Assembly (NCBI RefSeq): GCF_001267535.1
Contig: NZ_JRXE01000007.1
Coordinates: 44,336 to 95,062 of the forward strand
Source: Winslowiella iniecta
GTDB taxonomy: Bacteria; Pseudomonadota; Gammaproteobacteria; Enterobacterales; Enterobacteriaceae
Length of the DNA stretch: 50,727 bases
Direction of reading: 5' to 3'
Position numbers and translations under genes: made by a program. Below are positions 9,027-18,136 of this stretch, in pieces; position 1 is the stretch's first letter, and each line of letters begins with the position of its first letter. The notes below the pieces were generated by a model. The model made no database searches and was not told where the DNA came from. It saw only the letters and a list, made by a program, of their open reading frames with translations.

Positions 9027-11282
9027 TCAATTCTCTTTACGCAGTAACCGCAAAGCATTCGCCGTGACCAGTGCTGTCGCGCCTGAATCGGCCAGTACCG
9101 CCAGCCACAATCCAGTAATGCCCAACAAGGTGGTCAGCAGAAAAATCCCCTTCAGGCCAAGTGCAATCGCAATATTTTGCCGGATATTGGCATGTGTAGC
9201 GCGTGACAAACGTATCATTGCCACCAGACCGGTCAGGCGGTTATGCGTCAGCGCCGCATCGGCGGTTTCCAGCGCCACGTCAGTGCCGCCGCCCATCGCA
9301 ATGCCAATAGTGGCGGCTTTCATCGCTGGCGCATCGTTAATGCCGTCGCCGACCATCGCCAGCGGCTGCTGCTGATTGAGTTTATCCACCAGCTGGACTT
9401 TATCTTCCGGTAGCAGGCTGGCGTGATAGTCGATATCCAGTTCGCCAGCAATCGCCGCCGCAGCACGTGGGTTATCGCCGGTCAGCATCACACAGCTGAT
9501 GCCGAGTGCTTTCAACTGGTTAATCGCCTGGCGGGCATCGCTACGTAAGCTGTCACGCAGGGCAATCAGGCCAATGGGCTGCTGCTCTTCCAGCACCACC
9601 ACGGTGGTTTTGCCCGCCGATTCCAGCATAGCAATCAGCTTCTGCTGCGCTTCTGTAAGCCGGGTCAGTTTTGCCGGTGCGCTAAGCAGCAGATGACGCC
9701 CGTTGACCCAGGCTTCAATACCGCTGCCTGCCAGAACACGTTGCCCTTCGGCGACGGGAATCGCCTGATTCAGTGTGGCGGCGTGCGCGACGATGGCGCG
9801 TGCCAGCGGATGTGACGAACCGCTCTCAACTGCCGCCGCTTTCAGTAACAGCGCAGTTTTATCTTCACCGTTCAGCAGCACCACATCCGTAACCTGCGGT
9901 TTTCCTTCGGTCAGCGTGCCGGTTTTATCAAAAGCGATAGTGCGTACTGCGCCCAGATTTTCCAGCGCCGCGCCGCCTTTAATCAAAGCGCCGCGTCGGG
10001 TGGCCGCCGCTAAGCCGGAGGTGATGGCGGCTGGCGTCGAGATCACCAGCGCACAAGGGCAGCCAATCAGCAGCAGAGTCAGCCCTTTGTAGATCCACGG
10101 TTGCCATTCAGCAGCGAACAACAGCGGCGGCACCACGGTGATCAGCAGCGCCAGCGCCATAATCGCCGGGGTGTAGTAGCGGCTAAAGCGGTCAAGGAAG
10201 CGTTCTATCGGCGCGCGGCGCTCTTCGGCCTGTTCAATCAGATGCAGAATGCGGTCAATAGCGCTTTCGCCACTGCGAGACACCACTTCCATCCGCACCT
10301 GGCGGTCAACGCTGGTGCAGCCGGCGGCGACCGTTTCACCCTGCTGGCGTTCAACCGGCACCGATTCGCCAGTCAGTGCACTTTCATCAAAGCTGGCAAA
10401 GGGAATGAGTAATCGGGCATCGGCCGGTAAACGGGCGCCTGCCGCGACTTCGATAATATCGCCGGGGCGCAGATCGTCGATGGCTACGCTTTCACGCCGA
10501 TCGCCACGAATTCGCACCGCTTCGTCGGGCTTCAACGCCATCAGCGCGGTGACGCCCTGCCTGGCGCGACCGGCGGCAAAAGCTTCCAGACGTTCGCCCA
10601 GCAAAAACAGTAACAGCACCATCGCCGCTTCAGCGCTGGCATCAATAAACAGCGCGCCGATAGCGGCTACGGACATCAGGGTTTCAATGGCAAAAGGCGT
10701 GCCGCTGCGGATCAGTTGCAGCGCTTTGCGACCCACCGGCCAGATCCCCGCCAGCGTGGTGGCGATAAAGGCGATGCGCCCGCTGGTTTCATCCACGCTG
10801 CTCAGCAGCCAGCTGGCCAGCATCAGCAGGCTCAGCAAGATAATGGCGCGATTCTGTAGCCAGAAGCCGGGTTCTGGCGCTTTTTTGTTGGTTTTCAGGC
10901 TAAATCCCGCCTGTTTAACTGCCTGTTCGACCTGTTTACTGAGATCGGTTTTGCTGATAACCACCAGTTTTTCCGTGGCAAACAGCACACGCGCGTGGCT
11001 GACGCCATCGACCCGTTGCACCGCGGTTTCGATTTTTCGCGCGCAGCTGGGGCAATCCATGCCGTTAATTAGCCAGCTATAGCCTTTGCCGTCGGGGGCG
11101 CTGTCGCCTTCGTCGTCGGCGTTTTCGCCCGAACCACCGCCGCTATCGTGGCAGCAGGAATCGTCGCGGGTGGCGCTGGAAAGGCGGGTGATTTTCTGGA
11201 TAACCGGGCGTGCCGCAGGGGGACAGGCCGGTTTTTTCGCGGCGTGGCGTGAGCCACAACCGCAGGAAGAGTGCTGGTGCAT
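9027..11282 (-). CDS. zntA: Zn(II)/Cd(II)/Pb(II)-exporting P1B-type ATPase ZntA
   Basis: Inner-membrane heavy-metal efflux pump, 751 residues. Domains in order: a His/Cys-rich tail (CGCGS at 7-11, CC at 43-44); a heavy-metal-associated domain with GMDCPSC at 74-80; eight predicted membrane helices; the TGES actuator motif; the intramembrane CPC site at 408-410 (IGCPCALVISTPAA); the phosphorylated Asp452 in DKTGTLT; and GDGINDAPAMK. The C-terminal region keeps the DSGATALVTANALRLL pattern of ZntA. GGGAGG lies six bases before the ATG. The promoter upstream is a ZntR type. A little longer than E. coli ZntA (732 residues), mainly in the N-terminal tail. Confidence 0.97.
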   Translation of the reverse strand: MHQHSSCGCGSRHAAKKPACPPAARPVIQKITRLSSATRDDSCCHDSGGGSGENADDEGDSAPDGKGYSWLINGMDCPSCARKIETAVQRVDGVSHARVLFATEKLVVISKTDLSKQVEQAVKQAGFSLKTNKKAPEPGFWLQNRAIILLSLLMLASWLLSSVDETSGRIAFIATTLAGIWPVGRKALQLIRSGTPFAIETLMSVAAIGALFIDASAEAAMVLLLFLLGERLEAFAAGRARQGVTALMALKPDEAVRIRGDRRESVAIDDLRPGDIIEVAAGARLPADARLLIPFASFDESALTGESVPVERQQGETVAAGCTSVDRQVRMEVVSRSGESAIDRILHLIEQAEERRAPIERFLDRFSRYYTPAIMALALLITVVPPLLFAAEWQPWIYKGLTLLLIGCPCALVISTPAAITSGLAAATRRGALIKGGAALENLGAVRTIAFDKTGTLTEGKPQVTDVVLLNGEDKTALLLKAAAVESGSSHPLARAIVAHAATLNQAIPVAEGQRVLAGSGIEAWVNGRHLLLSAPAKLTRLTEAQQKLIAMLESAGKTTVVVLEEQQPIGLIALRDSLRSDARQAINQLKALGISCVMLTGDNPRAAAAIAGELDIDYHASLLPEDKVQLVDKLNQQQPLAMVGDGINDAPAMKAATIGIAMGGGTDVALETADAALTHNRLTGLVAMIRLSRATHANIRQNIAIALGLKGIFLLTTLLGITGLWLAVLADSGATALVTANALRLLRKEN

Positions 11283-11333
11283 AAAGCCTCCCGAAAAGTC
11301 AGGCTGCGGGCGAGGCTGCCCGACTGTTGGCTT

Positions 11334-11365
11334 ATCCTACACTCTGGAGCTAACTCCAGAGTCAA
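11334..11365 (-). promoter_or_regulatory. ZntR-controlled zntA promoter
   Basis: On the minus strand, -35 TTGACT (11360-11365) and -10 TAGGAT (11334-11339) are separated by 20 bp, the over-long spacing typical of MerR-family promoters. Between them is the palindrome ACTCTGGAG/CTCCAGAGT (11341-11362) that matches the E. coli ZntR operator. zntR itself is not in the window. Confidence 0.9.
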
Positions 11366-11408
11366 GTATCCAGCGGCGAATTTTTCTTATCGCGTGGCGT
11401 CTGCTGGC

Positions 11409-12035
11409 TTACAGATACAGTGAGCGCACAATCATAAAGTGACCAGCGAAGTAGCAGGCGGCGACAATGGCCCGATCGGCACTGAAGCGGCGGCGATAAT
11501 GGCTGATAAACCAGACGCTACTCGCCAGCAGCAGGAAAATGGCACCGACCAGCAGCGAGAAGCTGTAATCATCAGGGCGGAAGTAGTATTGCTCTGCGCT
11601 CAGCCACACCATCACCAGCGTCATGCCAATAAAGGTACAGACCGGCCAGCGTAACTCATCCAGTCGCGTCCACAGGATGGCAATCAGCACCACACCGATT
11701 AACAGCATCACCAGCGGGATTGGCCAGAAGAAGCTCAGCGTCATATGACCGGCAAAGCTGATGGTGTACAGCAGGTGAGAGAGGAAAAACGCGCCAATAG
11801 CGTACAGCATGCGCTGTTGCGGCAGCAGCGTCAGGGCATCACCGATCAGGGTCGCCAGCAGGCCGAGCATAATCAGATAGTCAGTGGCATTCAGCACTGG
11901 CGCTTGCCATGCCCAGGCGACCAGCAGCAACAGCGTGACCGGCTTAAATACCCAGCGTTGCCACTGTGGACCACGATATGAAGCATCAACATACAACCAG
12001 CCCGAAAAGAGCACGGCTAAAAAGGACCAAAGCAT
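11409..12035 (-). CDS. yhhN: YhhN family membrane protein (TMEM86/lysoplasmalogenase family)
   Basis: A 208-residue inner-membrane protein, same length as E. coli YhhN, with about seven to eight hydrophobic helices and family motifs GDALTLLP and [26 protein letters not shown]. Eukaryotic relatives of this family (TMEM86) hydrolyse lysoplasmalogen; the bacterial substrate is not established. It follows zntA in conserved order and is divergent from yhhM. Ribosome site AGGAAT lies before the ATG at 12035. Confidence 0.92.
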   Translation of the reverse strand: MLWSFLAVLFSGWLYVDASYRGPQWQRWVFKPVTLLLLVAWAWQAPVLNATDYLIMLGLLATLIGDALTLLPQQRMLYAIGAFFLSHLLYTISFAGHMTLSFFWPIPLVMLLIGVVLIAILWTRLDELRWPVCTFIGMTLVMVWLSAEQYYFRPDDYSFSLLVGAIFLLLASSVWFISHYRRRFSADRAIVAACYFAGHFMIVRSLYL

Positions 12036-12209
12036 AATTTTATTCCTTTTTTGCGGACTTATGTCCTTAAATAATGAGTGTTCATTTCCCGTAATGTCGA
12101 TCTCAGTTTAGGTTACGCGCTCTGAATGTGACAATGGTAGCGATCTGGTTGTATGCTTTTGCCCGGCTAAATGTTTTCAACCGCAGACCTGAGGAGCACG
12201 AGAAAAAAT

Positions 12210-12569
12210 ATGGGCAAGCCACCGCTAATCTTTTTCATCGTCCTGGCGATTATTGCCATTCTTGCCACCCGCCAGTTTATTAAGCAGCGGCGCGAAGTGG
12301 CGGTTAATGACGCCTCACCGCTACGGGTGATACCGGTTGAAGTGAAAACCAAACGCGAATTCCCGGCGTCTAATCGCCGCTCACGTCAGCGCGAAGTGAT
12401 CCCGGTTGAGGAGATGCGCTATGAAGCCTGGTTTCATCCGCTGAATGGTGCGGGAGATTTTAAGCTGGTGCTGACGGCGAATGACTATCACCAGATTGAT
12501 AAAGGTGTGAAAGGGCAATTGCAGGTAAAAGGTTCGCGTTTTGTCAGTTTTAGCCCGGTGATGCAGTAG
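12210..12569 (+). CDS. yhhM: DUF2500 protein YhhM
   Basis: A 119-residue protein with one N-terminal membrane anchor (PLIFFIVLAIIAILATRQFI) and a soluble domain that keeps the family pattern NRRSRQREVIPVEEMRYEAWF...KGVKGQLQVKGSRFVSF, as in E. coli YhhM of equal length. The frame is open to 12171, but the family start MGKPPLIFF places the ATG at 12210; GAGGAG at 12191-12196 is rather far (13 bases). Function unknown; probably periplasm-facing. Confidence 0.9.
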   Translation: MGKPPLIFFIVLAIIAILATRQFIKQRREVAVNDASPLRVIPVEVKTKREFPASNRRSRQREVIPVEEMRYEAWFHPLNGAGDFKLVLTANDYHQIDKGVKGQLQVKGSRFVSFSPVMQ

Positions 12570-12584
12570 CTACGCGTTGGCAGA

Positions 12585-12604
12585 GGGCGGCGAAAACGCC
12601 GCTC
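12585..12604. repeat. GC-rich palindromic repeat, copy 3
   Basis: GGGCGGCG-AAAA-CGCCGCTC followed by CTGTA; inverted relative to the other copies (its complement carries the TACAGG flank). Sits between the convergent yhhM and yhhL stops. Confidence 0.7.
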
Positions 12605-12615
12605 CTGTAAATAGA

Positions 12616-12885
12616 TTACTGTTTTGGATAATGTTTTTTCTGCCAGGCCAGCAGCTCAAACACGCCAAAGAAGAAGATTTTCGTCTGCGTCAGTTTGCTC
12701 AGTTTCGGCCCGTCCTTTGGCTGGGTGGCGCGCAGCAGCACCAGCTGTAAACCGTGCATAATCACCATAAAAAATAGCGCGATATCAACGAAATACTTTA
12801 ACGGTTTCGGAAACGGCTGCACCACATTGAGCAGCAGAAACGCCCAAACGCACAGCATCACTAAACGTCCCAGATTAAGCAGCAT
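12616..12885 (-). CDS. yhhL: DUF1145 membrane protein YhhL
   Basis: An 89-residue inner-membrane protein with two to three helices (RLVMLCVWAFLLLNVVQPF, KYFVDIALFFMVIMHGLQLVLL). Three adjacent in-frame ATGs (12891, 12888, 12885) follow AAGGAG; the last has the best spacing and gives the E. coli length. The start overlaps the end of rsmD by 11 bp, indicating translational coupling. Function unknown. Confidence 0.88.
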   Translation of the reverse strand: MLLNLGRLVMLCVWAFLLLNVVQPFPKPLKYFVDIALFFMVIMHGLQLVLLRATQPKDGPKLSKLTQTKIFFFGVFELLAWQKKHYPKQ

Positions 12886-13480
12886 CATCATTCTCCTTGT
12901 TGATGGTGTGACGCACATACAAACGGTAAGCTACCTGACCGGCGATTTTCTCGCGGTGCAGTTGCCAGTTTACCGGCACTGGCGGCATGCCGTTTTCCAC
13001 TTCGCTTTCAACATAAATCAGTGCGCCATCGGCCAGCCAGTGTTGGCTTTCCAGTAAGCTGAGGGTTTGCTCCAGCAGCCCTTTACGGAACGGCGGATCG
13101 ATAAACACCAGGTCGTGTGGCTCGCCCGCTTGCGCCAGCCAGCTCAGGGTGTTGGTGTTAATCACCCGCCCATTAGCGGCTCCCAGCGTGGCCAGATTTT
13201 TTTCCAGCTGTTGTGCTACCGGTCGTTCCAGCTCTAATAACGTAGCAGACGCGGCGTGACGCGACAGCGCTTCCAGCCCAAGCGCACCGCTTCCGGCGAA
13301 GCAATCGAGGCAGCGCGCCTGCTGAATATCCGGCGCCAGCCAGTTAAATAGGGTTTCGCGTACCCGGTCGGTTGTCGGGCGCAAGCCAGCGCTGTCCGGC
13401 ACTGGCAGCTTCCGGCCACGCCACTGGCCGCCGATAATACGAATCTGTCCGGCGGCATTGCTGCGGGGTTTTTTATTCAT
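12875..13480 (-). CDS. rsmD: 16S rRNA (guanine966-N2)-methyltransferase RsmD
   Basis: Methylates G966 of 16S rRNA in the small subunit. The 201-residue protein has N-terminal GQIRIIGGQWRGRKLPVPD and GLRPTTDRVRETLFNWL, the SAM-binding CLDCFAGSGALGLEAL, and the catalytic DPPF motif in VFIDPPFRKGLLEQ. The start may be the ATG at 13480 or an in-frame GTG three codons earlier (13489); I chose the ATG. Divergent from ftsY and upstream of yhhL, as in E. coli. Confidence 0.95.
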   Translation of the reverse strand: MNKKPRSNAAGQIRIIGGQWRGRKLPVPDSAGLRPTTDRVRETLFNWLAPDIQQARCLDCFAGSGALGLEALSRHAASATLLELERPVAQQLEKNLATLGAANGRVINTNTLSWLAQAGEPHDLVFIDPPFRKGLLEQTLSLLESQHWLADGALIYVESEVENGMPPVPVNWQLHREKIAGQVAYRLYVRHTINKENDDAA

Positions 13481-13669
13481 CTTGCTCACAACTCGTCATA
13501 ATTTGTTGCGTAGTTTAACGGGCTAATTGGGCGGTGGAAACGTTAAAAAGGGTGCTGGTGTTGCGTTGCATGGAAAGTGTTAGACTAAGAGATTCATTAT
13601 CAGGTTATTTCTCATAACCCAGGACGCGCAGTCGACCGGGTTTTAGCCATCGAGGAGTGTAGTTGCACA

Positions 13670-15307
13670 ATGGCAAAAGATAAAAAACGTGGCTTTTTTT
13701 CCTGGCTGGGCTTTGGACGTGATGAGCCGTCATCACCGCAGGAGGAACAAAAAGAGACGTTAAAGGAACAACAGCCTGCTGCTGAAAATGCATCGGATGC
13801 CGCAACGCTCCCGCCGTCTGACGCTGACGCGCAAACCCCTGAGCAACTTGCCCAAGAGATTGTGGCCGTTACCGAAACGGTCGCTGAAGAAGAGCGCGCC
13901 GCGCCAGAAGCGACTGAAGAATCCGAGCCCGTTGCGCCCGTTATTGAAGAAGAGTTGCTGCCGGAAGAACTGCCTGCGGTAGTGGCCGACGCTGCGCCAG
14001 TTGAAGAACAGCCGCCGGTTGAAGAGATTCAGCCGACTGAACTGTCGCCGGTTGCTGAAGAGTGGCTGCCGGAAGATGCACCGGTTGAACCATTGCAGGT
14101 TGCTGAGCCAGAAGTGGTTATTGAGCCTGAGCCAGAAGTTGTTATTGAGCCTGAACCGGCAGGGGTTATTGAGCCTGAACCGGCAGGGGTTATTGAACCT
14201 GAACCGGAAGTGGTTATTGAACCTGAACCGGAAGTCGCCGCACAGCCAGAGGTTGTCGCCGGGCCGGAAGCTGAGCCAGAGTTAACGCCTGATCAGGTGG
14301 CCGATATCGAGCCGCAGCTGAGCAAAACGGAAGAGCCAGAAGCCACTGAAGTGATTCCGGCGCTGGCTGAACAGCAGCGCCCGACCAAAGAGGGCTTCTT
14401 TGCCCGCCTGAAACGCAGCCTGGTCAAAACGCGACAGAATCTGGGTTCAGGATTTATCGGATTGTTCCGCGGCAAGAAGATCGACGACGATCTGTTTGAA
14501 GAGCTGGAAGAGCAGTTACTGATTGCCGATGTCGGTGTGGATACCACGCGTCGCATCATTGCCAGCCTGACTCAGCAAGCTAACCGCAAACAGCTGCGCG
14601 ATGCGGAAGCGCTGTATGGCTTGCTGAAAACCGAGATGTCGCAGATTCTGGCGAAAGTGGAAGCGCCGCTGGATGTCAGTGGCAAAACGCCATTTGTTAT
14701 CCTGATGGTTGGCGTAAACGGCGTCGGTAAAACCACCACCATCGGTAAGCTGGCGCGTCAGTATCAGGCGGAAGGCAAATCGGTGATGCTGGCGGCGGGT
14801 GATACCTTCCGTGCTGCGGCGGTTGAGCAGTTGCAAGTATGGGGTCAGCGCAACAGCATTCCGGTGATTGCCCAGCAAACCGGTGCTGATTCCGCTTCGG
14901 TGATTTTCGATGCGATTCAGGCCGCGAAAGCACGTGGCGCGGATGTACTGATTGCGGATACCGCCGGTCGTCTGCAGAACAAAGCGCACCTGATGGAAGA
15001 GCTGAAAAAGATCACCCGTGTGATGAAGAAGCTGGATGATGCTGCGCCACATGAAGTGATGCTGACCATTGATGCCAGCACCGGCCAGAATGCCATCAGC
15101 CAGGCTAAGCTGTTTCATGAAGCCGTTGGGCTGACCGGTATTACGCTGACCAAACTGGATGGTACCGCGAAAGGGGGGGTGATTTTCTCGGTGGCCGATC
15201 AGTTTGGTATTCCGATTCGTTACATTGGTGTCGGTGAAGGTATCGAAGATTTGCGGTCGTTTAAGGCCGACGATTTTATTGAGGCACTGTTTGCCCGAGA
15301 GGACTAA
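13670..15307 (+). CDS. ftsY: Signal recognition particle receptor FtsY
   Basis: GTPase that docks SRP-ribosome complexes at the inner membrane. The protein is 545 residues: a basic membrane-targeting start (MAKDKKRGFFSWLGFG), a long acidic A domain (about residues 20-245), and the conserved NG domain with P-loop GVNGVGKTT at 348-356, DTAGRLQ and TKLDGTAKGG. The A domain contains five tandem copies of an 8-residue unit ([EV/AG]VIEPEP type), making it longer than E. coli FtsY (497 residues). GAGGAG at 13652-13657 precedes the ATG. It heads the ftsY-ftsE-ftsX operon. Confidence 0.96.
   Translation: MAKDKKRGFFSWLGFGRDEPSSPQEEQKETLKEQQPAAENASDAATLPPSDADAQTPEQLAQEIVAVTETVAEEERAAPEATEESEPVAPVIEEELLPEELPAVVADAAPVEEQPPVEEIQPTELSPVAEEWLPEDAPVEPLQVAEPEVVIEPEPEVVIEPEPAGVIEPEPAGVIEPEPEVVIEPEPEVAAQPEVVAGPEAEPELTPDQVADIEPQLSKTEEPEATEVIPALAEQQRPTKEGFFARLKRSLVKTRQNLGSGFIGLFRGKKIDDDLFEELEEQLLIADVGVDTTRRIIASLTQQANRKQLRDAEALYGLLKTEMSQILAKVEAPLDVSGKTPFVILMVGVNGVGKTTTIGKLARQYQAEGKSVMLAAGDTFRAAAVEQLQVWGQRNSIPVIAQQTGADSASVIFDAIQAAKARGADVLIADTAGRLQNKAHLMEELKKITRVMKKLDDAAPHEVMLTIDASTGQNAISQAKLFHEAVGLTGITLTKLDGTAKGGVIFSVADQFGIPIRYIGVGEGIEDLRSFKADDFIEALFARED
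14111..14230 (+). repeat. Five 24-bp tandem repeats inside ftsY
   Basis: Five in-frame units of 24 bp (starts at 14111, 14135, 14159, 14183, 14207) encode EVVIEPEP, EVVIEPEP, AGVIEPEP, AGVIEPEP, EVVIEPEP. Units differ by only a few bases, so copy number could change by slippage without a frameshift. Confidence 0.92.
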
Positions 15308-15312
15308 TTAGG

Positions 15313-15981
15313 ATGATTCGCTTTGAAGAGGTCAGTAAGGCTTATCTCGGCGGTCGGCAAGCGCTTCAGGGGGTAGATTTCCATCTGCGTCCGGGAGAGA
15401 TGTCGTTCCTGACCGGGCACTCCGGGGCAGGGAAAAGTACCTTGCTGAAGCTGATTTGTGGCATTGAACGGCCCAGCGCCGGGCATATCTGGTTTGGCGG
15501 GCATGATATCAGCCGCCTGAAAAGCCGCGAAGTGCCGTTCCTGCGTCGTCAGATTGGCATGATTTTCCAGGACCACCATCTGCTGATGGATCGTTCGGTA
15601 TATGACAACGTAGCGATTCCGCTGATTATTGCGGGTGCCAGCGGTGAAGATATCCGCCGCCGCGTGTCGGCCGCGCTGGATAAAGTCGGCCTGCTCGACA
15701 AAGCGAAGAGTTTCCCGATTCAACTCTCCGGCGGTGAGCAGCAACGTGTCGGCATCGCCCGTGCGGTGGTGAACAAACCTGCGGTATTACTGGCCGATGA
15801 ACCGACCGGTAACCTTGATGACGCCTTGTCGGAAGATATTTTGCGTCTGTTTGAGGAGTTTAACCGTGTCGGCGTGACCGTACTGATGGCGACTCATGAT
15901 ATGGGGCTGATTGCGCGGCGTAATTACCGCGTGATGTCGCTGAATCAGGGACGGATGTACGGAGGCCATGATGGTGAATAA
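15313..15981 (+). CDS. ftsE: Cell-division ABC ATPase FtsE
   Basis: Cytoplasmic ATPase that, with FtsX, controls periplasmic amidase activation at the septum. The 222-residue protein has Walker [10 protein letters not shown] (35-43), Q-loop FQDHHLLMD, signature [14 protein letters not shown] and Walker [13 protein letters not shown]. It begins 5 bp after the ftsY stop, with GAGGA inside the ftsY end as ribosome site, and overlaps ftsX. Confidence 0.97.
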   Translation: MIRFEEVSKAYLGGRQALQGVDFHLRPGEMSFLTGHSGAGKSTLLKLICGIERPSAGHIWFGGHDISRLKSREVPFLRRQIGMIFQDHHLLMDRSVYDNVAIPLIIAGASGEDIRRRVSAALDKVGLLDKAKSFPIQLSGGEQQRVGIARAVVNKPAVLLADEPTGNLDDALSEDILRLFEEFNRVGVTVLMATHDMGLIARRNYRVMSLNQGRMYGGHDGE

Positions 15982-16954
15982 ACGTAATAAACGCGCGCCG
16001 GCACCGAAGGCGAAACAGCCGTCGAAAACCAAGGCGCTGAAAGGCGGCTGGCAGGAACAGTGGCGTTATGCGTTGCACGGCTCGCTGTCGGATATGTGGC
16101 GTCAGCCGCTGGCAACGCTGTTAACCGTGATGGTAATTGCCATCTCGCTGACGCTGCCAAGCGTCTGTTATATGGTGTGGAAAAACGTCAGCCAGGCTGC
16201 CGACCAGTGGTATCCGGCACCGCAACTGACGGTTTATCTCAGTAAAACGCTGGATGACAGCGCGGCTGAGAACGTCATTGCGCAGCTGAAGCAAGAAGAT
16301 GGCGTCGACAAGGTGAACTACCTGTCGCGAGAAGAGGCAATGGGCGAGTTCCGCAACTGGTCGGGCTTTGGCGGCGCGCTGGATATGCTGGAGCAGAATC
16401 CACTGCCGGCGGTGGCCATCATTACGCCAAAACTGAATTTCCAGAGTTCGGACACTATGCAAACCCTGCGCGATCGGGTGGCAGCGGTGAACGGTGTGGA
16501 TGAAGTGCGCATGGATGACAGCTGGTTTGCCCGTCTGGCGGCGCTTACCGGGTTGGTTGGCCAGGTAGCGGCGATGATCGGGATTCTGATGATTGTCGCG
16601 GTATTCCTGGTGATTGGTAACAGTGTGCGGCTGAGTATTTTCGCCCGCCGCGATACCATTAATGTGCAGAAACTGATTGGTGCCACCGATGGCTTTATCC
16701 TGCGTCCGTTCCTGTATGGCGGTGCGCTGTTAGGTCTGGCGGGTGCGCTGCTGTCACTGGTGCTGTCGGAAGTACTGGTATTGCGCCTGGAATCGGTGGT
16801 GACGCAGGTGGCCTCGGTATTCGGCACCAGCTTTACCCTGAGCGGTTTATCCTGGGATGAGAGCCTGCTGTTACTGCTGATTGCCGCGATGATTGGCTGG
16901 ATTGCTGCGTGGCTGGCGACGGTACAACATTTACGTCGATTTACGCCCCAGTAA
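15971..16954 (+). CDS. ftsX: Cell-division membrane protein FtsX
   Basis: Four-helix inner-membrane partner of FtsE; its large first periplasmic loop binds EnvC. About 327 residues: basic cytosolic start, TM1 in [20 protein letters not shown], the periplasmic stretch with [19 protein letters not shown], then three C-terminal helices and [24 protein letters not shown] at 15961-15965 favours the ATG at 15971 over the one at 15968. It overlaps ftsE by 11 bp. Slightly shorter N-terminal tail than E. coli FtsX (352 residues). Confidence 0.96.
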   Translation: MVNKRNKRAPAPKAKQPSKTKALKGGWQEQWRYALHGSLSDMWRQPLATLLTVMVIAISLTLPSVCYMVWKNVSQAADQWYPAPQLTVYLSKTLDDSAAENVIAQLKQEDGVDKVNYLSREEAMGEFRNWSGFGGALDMLEQNPLPAVAIITPKLNFQSSDTMQTLRDRVAAVNGVDEVRMDDSWFARLAALTGLVGQVAAMIGILMIVAVFLVIGNSVRLSIFARRDTINVQKLIGATDGFILRPFLYGGALLGLAGALLSLVLSEVLVLRLESVVTQVASVFGTSFTLSGLSWDESLLLLLIAAMIGWIAAWLATVQHLRRFTPQ

Positions 16955-16981
16955 CCCATAGCAACGTTTTTTTGCTATAAT

Positions 16982-17017
16982 CTTCCTCTGCTGCGAGAGT
17001 TTGTGCCGCAGAGGAAG
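16982..17017. other. Hairpin between ftsX and rpoH
   Basis: Perfect 10-bp stem CTTCCTCTGC/GCAGAGGAAG with 16-nt loop. A second small inverted repeat ATAGCAA/TTGCTAT (16958-16978) precedes it. No T-run follows, so termination is uncertain; it may mark the end of ftsYEX or lie in the upstream rpoH promoter region. Confidence 0.45.
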
Positions 17018-17098
17018 TGCTCCTCTTTAGTTCCTTCTGTGTCACCCAGCCATCTTCACTCATCGCCGCATTGTGTGTAAAATACGCACCGGTAAATT

Positions 17099-17125
17099 GA
17101 ACTTGTGGATAACTTTGCCGTCGAA
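17099..17125 (+). promoter_or_regulatory. rpoH sigma-E-type promoter with embedded DnaA box
   Basis: GAACTT (17099-17104), 16 bp, then TCGAA (17121-17125) resembles the sigma-E consensus (GAACTT, TCTGA) and aligns with the E. coli rpoH P3 region, whose TTGAACTTGTGGATAA is conserved here. Positions 17104-17112 (TGTGGATAA) are a perfect DnaA box on the complementary strand (TTATCCACA). DnaA and sigma-E control of rpoH are established in E. coli. Confidence 0.65.
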
Positions 17126-17226
17126 CCAGCACAGATTGCTTTCGATTTCTGCAAGTAATTCACGTAGTGTGTGAATGGCGCGAAGGAATCGCGTGGCAAC
17201 GGGCAATTTTAATTGAGAGGGTTTGA

Positions 17227-18084
17227 ATGACCAAAGAAATGCAAACTTTAGCTATCGCACCTTTAGGTAACCTGGAATCCTATATTCGGGCTGCCAACGT
17301 CTGGCCGATGCTGTCGGCAGAAGAAGAGAAGGCGCTGGCTGAACGGCTGCATTACCAGGGCGATCTGGATGCGGCTAAGACGCTGATCCTGTCTCACCTA
17401 CGCTTTGTTGTTCATGTCGCTCGTAATTATTCTGGTTACGGCTTGCCGCAGGCGGACCTGATTCAGGAAGGGAATATCGGCCTGATGAAAGCGGTGCGTC
17501 GCTTCAACCCGGAAGTGGGCGTACGCCTGGTTTCTTTTGCCGTGCACTGGATTAAAGCCGAGATTCACGAATACGTGCTGCGCAACTGGCGTATCGTTAA
17601 GGTCGCTACCACTAAAGCTCAGCGTAAGCTGTTCTTTAATCTGCGTAAAACCAAGCAGCGTCTGGGCTGGTTTAACCAGGATGAAGTCGAAATGGTGGCG
17701 CGCGAGCTGGGCGTAAGCAGTAAAGACGTGCGTGAAATGGAATCGCGTATGGCAGCGCAGGATATGACGTTTGACCTGTCGTCGGATGATGAATCCAGCG
17801 AAGGCAAATCCATGGCACCGGTGCTTTATCTGCAGGATAAAACCTCTGACTTTGCCGATGGCATTGAAGAGGATAACTGGGAAAACCACGCAGCCGACAA
17901 GCTGAGTGACGCGATGCAGGGGCTGGACGAACGCAGCCAGCATATTATCCGCGCTCGCTGGCTGGACGACGATAACAAAACCACGTTGCAGGAACTGGCC
18001 GATCAGTACGGTGTTTCCGCAGAGCGTGTTCGTCAGCTGGAAAAAAATGCGATGAAGAAACTGCGCATGGCGATTGAAGCCTAA
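17227..18084 (+). CDS. rpoH: Heat-shock sigma factor RpoH (sigma-32)
   Basis: RNA polymerase sigma factor for heat-shock genes. The 285-residue protein has region 2 ([38 protein letters not shown]), the RpoH box QRKLFFNLR at 132-140 that marks sigma-32, and region 4 with a helix-turn-helix ending [18 protein letters not shown]. Strong GAGAGG before the ATG, in the same GAGAGGGTTTGAATG context as in E. coli, where the leader and early coding RNA act as a thermosensor. Followed by a strong bidirectional terminator. Confidence 0.98.
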   Translation: MTKEMQTLAIAPLGNLESYIRAANVWPMLSAEEEKALAERLHYQGDLDAAKTLILSHLRFVVHVARNYSGYGLPQADLIQEGNIGLMKAVRRFNPEVGVRLVSFAVHWIKAEIHEYVLRNWRIVKVATTKAQRKLFFNLRKTKQRLGWFNQDEVEMVARELGVSSKDVREMESRMAAQDMTFDLSSDDESSEGKSMAPVLYLQDKTSDFADGIEEDNWENHAADKLSDAMQGLDERSQHIIRARWLDDDNKTTLQELADQYGVSAERVRQLEKNAMKKLRMAIEA

Positions 18085-18099
18085 GCCGCTCACCCAGTT

Positions 18100-18136
18100 A
18101 AAAAGCCCCGTTGTGCTGCACACGGGGCTTTTTTTA
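18100..18136. terminator. Bidirectional intrinsic terminator after rpoH
   Basis: Stem AAAAAGCCCCGT/ACGGGGCTTTTT with a 10-nt loop, T-run on both strands. It serves rpoH and the convergent gene ending at 18137. Confidence 0.9.

Noticed and set aside
10249-11082. 277-codon ORF opposite zntA
   Set aside because: High-GC antisense shadow of zntA; low-complexity Ser/Arg/Ala composition and no ribosome site.
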